Source of the DNA: Bostrychus sinensis
Taxonomy: Eukaryota > Chordata > Actinopteri > Gobiiformes > Eleotridae
NCBI GenBank assembly: GCA_020698575.1
Contig: CM036244.1
Span: forward strand, 31,718,034 to 31,782,033
Length of the DNA stretch: 64,000 bases
Reading direction: 5' to 3'
Numbering within the stretch: position 1 is the stretch's first letter; the number at the start of each line of letters is the position of its first letter. The translations under genes and the position numbers were made by a program. Positions 57,561 to 64,000 of this stretch are shown piece by piece. Below the pieces are notes generated by a model. The model was not told the origin of the DNA. It ran no database searches and worked only from the letters and a program-made list of their open reading frames with translations.

Positions 57561-58471
57561 ATTCAGCTGTAATAATGAGACTCTGAGATGGTGTGGTGGA
57601 TATTATCTCTCATTCAGGTACATTATATTAACGTGACTTGGTATGAGTGAATTGTAGAGATGCAATTAGAAAATTCAATTATCAAGACTTGGAACACAGT
57701 AGTATGATAAAACCAGGGCTTCATTTGAAATTATGAATGTTCTTGTCACACGGTGTAATAAAGTCTCTTGATGCATGATCTTACACAGTTAATGATTTCT
57801 AGAGTTTCTCTTCATATGTACAGTAGGAGCCAGGCTGAGACAATGGATGGCGCACATAAACCAAGGACTTTGCTGCTGAGGACTACGAATTACCTTTATT
57901 CCAAACTTTTTTTTGTTGTTGTTATGGCATTAAGACAAACCCTTTCATTTTCCTTGTATACAAAGAAAAAGAAAATCTGCAGATCTTTATCCCAGTTGTT
58001 AAAGTCTACCTATTTTTATTGGTTTTGTTTGGTTTTTATTAACCTATTAATTTGGTTAAATATTAGATATATTTGGACCCTTCTGGTTGTCACAGGTCTG
58101 ATATTTGACCCCCAAGCTGGTAAAGTGGGCATACATGGATGTTTACTTAAACACTGACACACACTTGAGCACACGCATACATACACACATGCACATATGT
58201 GAATGTATGGATGGAAAATTTGAACCAGATGAAACTGGTGCCACTTGAGGACGTTTGGCTAGAGCATGAATTCACAAAAACATATTTTTAATCAAAAACA
58301 CAAAATGTACATTGTTTTTAAATTTTTTTTTTTGTTGCTTTACTGCTCTGTCTTGGTAATAAACCCTCCTCTTAGCCCGATGGGATGTTTCAGAGTCTAT
58401 GAATTCCCCAGTTAACAATTAAACAATTTTTAAATTAGTTTATGGTTATTTCAATAATCAGTTATAATCTA
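57561..58471. other. Unrecognised non-coding DNA
   Basis: The 129-codon frame at 57768-58157 is T-rich and has no recognised domain. At 58135-58215 ACACACTTGAGCACACGCAT ACATACACACATGCACATA resembles the block at 59480-59600. Confidence 0.3.
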
Positions 58472-59446
58472 TTAATCCTTAGGAGTCTAAGCCTATTTTT
58501 GCAGTTTTTTTCAGTGTTTTTGAACTTATACTCATATATCACCTTTGGAACTGAGAAACATATGAATATTATACATAATTTTATTCAGGACAACTTTATC
58601 TATTTGACCAAATGGTTATTACTTTTGTTTGCTGTACTTTTTGAACACCCCACAGTTTGGAATACACAAAAAACATGGAATCAGAAATAAAAATTTTGAC
58701 ATTTTTTGACATGAGCTTAACAAAGGTTTCTGAATGCTTCAAAACTGAAACCATGTTCTCATAAACAACATATAAAAGAATAAGTGATTTATAATAAATC
58801 TAAATGCCTTTATGAAGCATTTGAACATAGAGGATAATGGTAAAAATAGACCTTGACCATGCCCCGGTTTATTATATATCCACTGTATCAATAAATTGTG
58901 AACAAATGGCTTTTGTCAGATGTTAAATGGTTTCAAATAGGAATAAGTCAATCACATTTGAACATTCATAGAGTGAAAAGTACCCTCTATAGAGCATACT
59001 AAAGGGCGGCATGTGGACAAACTGGGAACTGCAGTGGAGTGATGTGTGTGAGTCTGGAGCTCCTCGCCTTTCCTCTCCTTCCTTGTACTTAGGAACATGA
59101 AAACAAAGTTCTGGCAAATAAATATCCTTTTTTTTTGACAGTTTTTTTGAGTAAAACATCAGGAATACAATTTGAAATCACCGCATGGACTTTCCGTGAT
59201 AAAGTGTAAATTAGAGGCGCGTCTATTTATTTATCATATTTATGTCTCAGACAGTTGTAAAATTTTAACGATTAAAGTCACCGTGATTACTGGGCCTATC
59301 AACGTGAAATAAAAACTGACATAAAGCCTTCTCTGTCAGGGTAATTGGACGCATCTCTCTAAGTGAAACAGTTTTTTAACTACAACTCTGCAAAAATGTG
59401 ACGTCGTTCAGTCACGCCGGCGTGACTATAGACTCCTAAGAGTTAT
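58472..59446. mobile_element. Possible piggyBac-type non-autonomous element (~970 bp)
   Basis: The left end TTAATCCTTAGGAGTCTAAG and the reverse-complemented right end ATAACTCTTAGGAGTCTATA share CTTAGGAGTCTA. The left flank is TTAA and the right flank TTAT, fitting a decayed TTAA target. The interior has no transposase. The right end carries CpG-rich GTCACGCCGGCGTGAC, a perfect palindrome. Confidence 0.45.
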
Positions 59447-61079
59447 ATTACAATTAGTTGTTCCAGCCATATGGATGGTTACTTACACACAAACATATGC
59501 CGGAGTACATGTATATTGTACATATAAACATGCACATGGGTGTATGTATGGACGGTTACTTACACACAAACATACTTGAGCACATGCACACGGTTGTATG
59601 CAAGCTATTTTAGCTATGAATCTTTAGATTACAAAATTCAAGTATATTTTTAAAGATACATTAGCACAGATAAGGCAGCCTTCTTGCTGCTTCTGGCAGT
59701 TACATCTCTTACTCACGAGCGCAGTGGATGAATCGCTGCATTGGTTTGGAAAGCTTTTGAAAAAACTTCAATTGCTGCACAGATCAAAAACCTTATTGGA
59801 CCTAAACAAAAACTTCAAAATACTTGTCAATATGTTTTTTTTTTTTAGTGTGTTTCATAAAGATTTAATGGTTTTGATTTTTGTACATTGCCAGCATCTA
59901 ATATACTTCAACTCAACTTTGGTCTCAGAGATTGTGCTAAAATATATACACCACCATACATACTATCAAAAGTTGGTGCAGGCGAGTTTCTGTAAAATTC
60001 TTCTGTGTCTGCATTTGTGCCATTTTTGAGACCAGTCAAGTGCATGCAATGTGTACAATTCCAGAAATATCTGGAGTCAACTGCGTAAGAGGGACTTGGT
60101 GGCAGCATATGTCCCAAAAAATGTCTGAGAAATGAACTTGACACAAGGTCACTCCGTGGTCCATGGCAGGTCCCCCGCTGAGGGAACTGATGCTTCTCCA
60201 GACAGCACATATGCAGGTGTTTGCTATGGTCTGGGCAGAAAAAGCTTACAGCATTTCACTGTGGAAGAATGTTATTGGCTTGGCTGTTTATGTTTTTTCA
60301 GCATTTCCTTGCTAACGTCTAGTTACGAACAATTTTCCTTCAACTACACAATGAGCTCATGCCAAGAGATTAACACATTTGTGCAAAACAGAAACATTTA
60401 AATTCAACAGTGAAGATGCACAGATATTTTTTGTTTCTGTCTACTGGGCTACTGATAGAAGATCAGATCAGATATAAAGGCAAAATTGGAAAGACTGTAC
60501 TTTCCTGTTTTGCCTGTACACATGGTCAAGACATCCAAAAAGCAGCCACCATTGGAACATCTTTAGAGTGTTCCAGTGATGAACCGTGCCCACAAGACCA
60601 AGGCTTTCACACACTCATTCGCTAACTGTAAAAGGTGCCGGGGACCCTAGTATCAGCCCCTAAACAGACCTGCAGAGGTGTGCAGAGGACACAACCAGCT
60701 GATGACGCATATGCTGCGCAGCTTCCAATCCTGGCAAAACAACAGTTTTAAGTGAAAGCAACTGGGCTCAACAGTCACAGATACAACAAAATCACTGCAT
60801 GGCTCATTTTCTCATTTTTACTGTGCCTTGGACGAGCAGTTCTGAATTCTTATGCCCCCAAAACAACATAAAAGCTGATTGAACAACTATACTTTACTGT
60901 TCACAGGACATTAATCCTTTCATTTGAATGAGTGATGATTTTTTTATTATTGTGTCTTGCATACAAACATGCGCAGCCCTTACTTGAGCTTATAAGACAC
61001 CATCAGCTAAGCAAAAGACCAATCGCCAGGCATTAGCCACATACAAAAAGATACAATCCAACAAACCTTCACCCAGACT
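59447..61079. other. Unrecognised non-coding DNA
   Basis: 59480-59600 repeats GGTTACTTACACACAAACAT twice as a ~90-bp duplication. Frames at 59724-60029, 60132-60401 and 60410-60625 show no recognised domain. Confidence 0.3.
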
Positions 61080-61990
61080 GCTGTTTTTTATAAATCCAAG
61101 ATGGCTGAAAACGATGGTACTGAGATGCTACACACAGCAACAAACACTTCTGAAACCCTGAATTTGATCCTGAAATTTTGCTCTAAAAGAGGAGTTCCAA
61201 CTGTTGGACTTTCAACTTTACCACCAGTAAAAAAATGACGGAAAATATGCCAAAATTAGGCCAAAAGAGATGAATAAATCAACAAGCCACCTTAGGACAC
61301 ACTCTCTGAAGAGGACAAGGAAGGCTCCCTTAGCCTATCTGAAATACCAAAAGAAATCAAAGGATTTTGCACTGAAACAGCAGAGAATTTTAGAAACTTA
61401 AGGAGAGAGATAAGTGAAAAACAAAGGAAATTGGTCAGTTGTAAGTTAGAGCGGATGCAACTGAACAAAGGATTGTGGAAAATGAAAGCCATGATATTGA
61501 AATTACTAAAGTTCTCATCCACGCTTCAAGCAAACAAAAACAATTATGTGAAGAAATATGTGAAGACCTTGAGTCAGGCCAGAAGAAAAAAAATTACGTA
61601 TCTATTCCAGCCCAGAGAAATCAGAACAGAGCAAGATTTTATTCATTAACTTCTTAATGAAAAGCTGGGAATTCCTGCAGTTTGCATCCAAAAAAACACA
61701 TTTAAATGCTTAATGTTTGGACCTTCCTAAAAGGCCTAGAAGTCCCTGACAGCCTCTGGAATGTTCAAATTATCAAAATTTACAGATTTTTGAATAGACC
61801 CAGCCACTTATTATTGAAATGGATTCTACATATGAAACGCACTGCAAAAATCTATAAACAAGAGAACTCACTCAATAGCAGGTGTAATGCCGGCCATCTA
61901 GTCCATTACCTCATAGTCCAGTCTAAAATAGAGCTGGGAATTCAAAGAAAAAAACAACCTCTACTCATCCACTTGACAATTACGCACCAT
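61080..61990 (+). pseudogene. L1-like ORF1 remnant
   Basis: Fragments in different frames look like the ORF1 RNA-binding protein of L1 elements. They include a Lys/Glu-rich coiled-coil-like stretch (about 61330-61600, with AENFRNLRREISEKQRK), then IVENESHDIEITKV and CEEICEDLESGQKKKNYVSI, resembling the LEDLESRSRRNN block. Further on come FLKGLEVPDSLWNVQIIKIYR and HLLLKWILHMKRTAKIYK, resembling the IERAHR...PRPIIVKFL block. Many stops and shifts. The assignment rests on motif order only. Confidence 0.45.
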
Positions 61991-62970
61991 TTTGGAGAAT
62001 AGGGTCAATCCCCTTGAACCGCACATACCTGCAGCATAAATAATACTTGTTCAAATACTTGCCCTTAAAGACATTAAATCAGCCAGATAGTGATGAAGCT
62101 AGAGACTCCAGTTTCAGGTGAAGAAAAAATCAATTTCATAAACTGTTGTTTTAGAAGGACTTCACTTATTGTCTCTACTACTAAGTGCAGCGTGAAAAAA
62201 ACATTAAGCGAAGGCGTGGAACAGGCTGAGAAAATGTTCATTGTGCTCACTAAAGGATATCATTGCTTCTATTTGAGCACAAAGGCCACTGATATTAAAG
62301 TGGAAGTCAACCATAACACTGGCCACTGCGACGTGCCACTTTTAAAGGCACAGCTTATGTTTGAATGAGAAGCAGATAGAATGTAATATTGGGAGGTCAG
62401 CTGGCAGCTTCGCCCCAATCTGGATCTATGATTTCATACACTGATGAGCTCATGTCGAATAAGACCGATAGCATCAGAGCATTGTTATTCGGAGAGCTCA
62501 TAACACAGCAGCACCTGTCTGTCTGCAGTGTTTTAATATTAACATGGCACAATATGAGCGTTGATAGTCTCTAGAAGCTAATATACCTTTGCTTTATTTG
62601 GTGTATGAAAATAGAATTGCAGATTATTGTGTTTATCTGGCATTAAATTAAACTTTCTTGATCTACTATTCTGGTCTATCAATATTTCTTGTATTTTGTT
62701 GATGTTCTTTTTTCTGTCTTAGACATCCATTCAATTTCTTTCACATAACCAAGGACAACAGTCCAAGCAGAAATGACAAGACACCCTCTTCTCCAGGCAG
62801 CTCCCCCGGCCCGCCTTGAGACACAGTGCACAGGGTGGGGCATGCAGAGGAGCCACTAAAGGGCTTTATGACCACCTCATTGACTTCAGTTTGGGTGGAA
62901 ATGTCTTACATTCCTTCCTTCCTCTTTCATCTGCTTCCACTGTGAAAGGTGAAGAGTTGAAATAACAAAG
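61991..62970. other. Unrecognised non-coding DNA
   Basis: A 92-codon frame (62090-62368) shows no known domain. It could be further L1 debris or chance. Confidence 0.3.
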
Positions 62971-63049
62971 TTGACCGACCTCTGGCTTAGTGTGTTGCAT
63001 GCAGGCCTGCCTCATAGGTGGGCTCGTATAAGCTCAGGCTCCGCTCCAC

Positions 63050-63790
63050 CTCCAGATGTTGTTTGTGATGTAAACAAATTATCTGTTACTGGTAGGAAAA
63101 CCAAATTTATGGTATTTGGAAACCAAAAAGAAAGTGACAAGTTAAGAATCAGTAATGTGGAAATAGAAAGTGTTCAAATTTCTGGGGTTTGTAATAGATT
63201 GTAAACTTAATTAGAAACATGTAGAAAATGTTAAAGGAAACATTTCAAAGTCAAAAGGAATCCTGTATAAAGCCAGGAACATACTAAATCAAAATGGTTT
63301 GTATTTAATTTACTGCTCACTGATACTTCCTTATTTAACTTACTGCATGCAAAGGTGGAGATCAACCTATAAAACCATAATAGGTAAGATTGTTCTACAG
63401 CAAAAACAAGCTGTATGTAATATAAATAAGGCTGGGTATTGTCATACTAATTCATAATTTTCTAATTCTCATTTTGAAGTTAAGAGTTTTTTTTTTGTTT
63501 TTTGTTTTTTTTGTTCTTTAGAATAAATATGAGGTGAGAGATGTGAGTAAATTACAAAAAGGGAAACAGTAAGTTTGGAGGAGATTAATTTCTGTTACTG
63601 GGGTTAAATTGGCATTAAAAACATCTAGTTCTCTTTTCATAAAAAAAAAAAACCAAAACATTTAAAACACACAAACATTATTTGAGAGTTATGACCAAGT
63701 GTTTGTTTTTTTCATTTTTTGTTTCTTTCTTTTATATAGTTTCAAGTATAGCTGTAACTAGGCAGGCTGAATAAACTGAACTGAACAGAG
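63050..63790 (+). pseudogene. L2-type LINE, 3' end of reverse transcriptase and tail
   Basis: The frame reads VNKLSVTGRKTKFMVFGNQK then DKLRISNVEIESVQISGV, matching the region after the RT active site in L2-clade LINEs (NKLSLNxxKTKxMxF block). After a shift and a stop, KGNISKSKGILYKARNILNQ and GLYLIYCSLILPYLTYC follow, again typical of L2. The 3' end TAAACTGAACTGAAC (near 63770) is a short repeat tail. Only the last quarter of the element is present, with several frameshifts. Nonfunctional. Confidence 0.78.
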
Positions 63791-64000
63791 TTTGTGACTG
63801 CTTTTCACTGCTGTCCAATTGACAATGCATAAACCCATGAGCCATCCTGCAAGTGAAGGGGCTACAAGACAGAATGGATGTTTATTTGTTTTTTTTTTAT
63901 TACAAGAGCCTTAGCATGGCTTATATCACTTAGAGCCAGTTAACCTTGAAAGACCATACCAGAGACAACAACCCAGCTTCTTGGTTCATTCAGCCTCTCA

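Overview
The window looks like about 64 kb of AT-rich nuclear DNA from a teleost fish. The evidence is its repeat content: an R4/Dong/Rex6-type non-LTR retrotransposon with a C-terminal restriction-like endonuclease, a Tc1-like transposon, hAT miniature elements with 8-bp target duplications, tRNA- and 5S-headed SINEs that share one body, L2 and L1 relics, and long TTTA, TC and TA microsatellites. No bacterial, organellar or viral gene organisation, CRISPR array, operon or intact tRNA/rRNA gene is visible.

No host gene can be named with confidence. Four short stretches carry splice signals around an open frame and could be real or decayed exons: 2878-3060 (-), 34444-34653 (-), 36725-36857 (-) and 48759-48859 (+). 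The 36.7 and 34.6 kb exons are on the same strand and phase-compatible, so they could be the last two exons of one gene. The most likely setting is an intergenic or large-intron region with decayed transposons and some non-repetitive stretches that could be conserved non-coding DNA (about 18.36-18.97, 36.9-37.5 and 57.0-57.5 kb).

Layout. 0-7 kb: mostly unique AT-rich DNA, one tRNA-like SINE and one candidate exon. 7.1-9.34 kb: broken R4-type element, copy 1. 10-17 kb: dense repeats, namely a nearly full-length but frameshifted Tc1 element (11979-13520), a 5S-headed SINE split by a 927-bp hAT-type element (14764-15690), and copies of a dispersed GGTCCCCTATTATG repeat. 17.6-29.7 kb: tRNA-headed SINE, three short hAT-type elements and other miniature elements. 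32.0-33.55 kb: a CACTA-like element with AACACA subterminal repeats, a minus-strand terminal exon and a GC-rich promoter-like patch. 36.0-36.35 kb: a minisatellite. 41.6-48.3 kb: microsatellites and a second R4-type copy sitting between two (TA)n tracts, all inside a pair of ~286-bp inverted repeats. 49-54 kb: SINE fragments and a TA-flanked miniature element. 58.5-59.4 kb: a possible piggyBac-type element. 61.1-63.8 kb: L1-like ORF1 and L2-like relics.

The recognisable proteins are transposon enzymes: reverse transcriptase plus endonuclease of the R4-type element, and the DDE transposase of the Tc1 element. Both are broken. The SINEs and miniature elements encode nothing and would have depended on enzymes made elsewhere. 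I found no convincing undescribed system; the best leads are the exon-bearing CACTA-like element, the R4-type element in (TA)n, the inverted repeat around it, and the shared SINE body.
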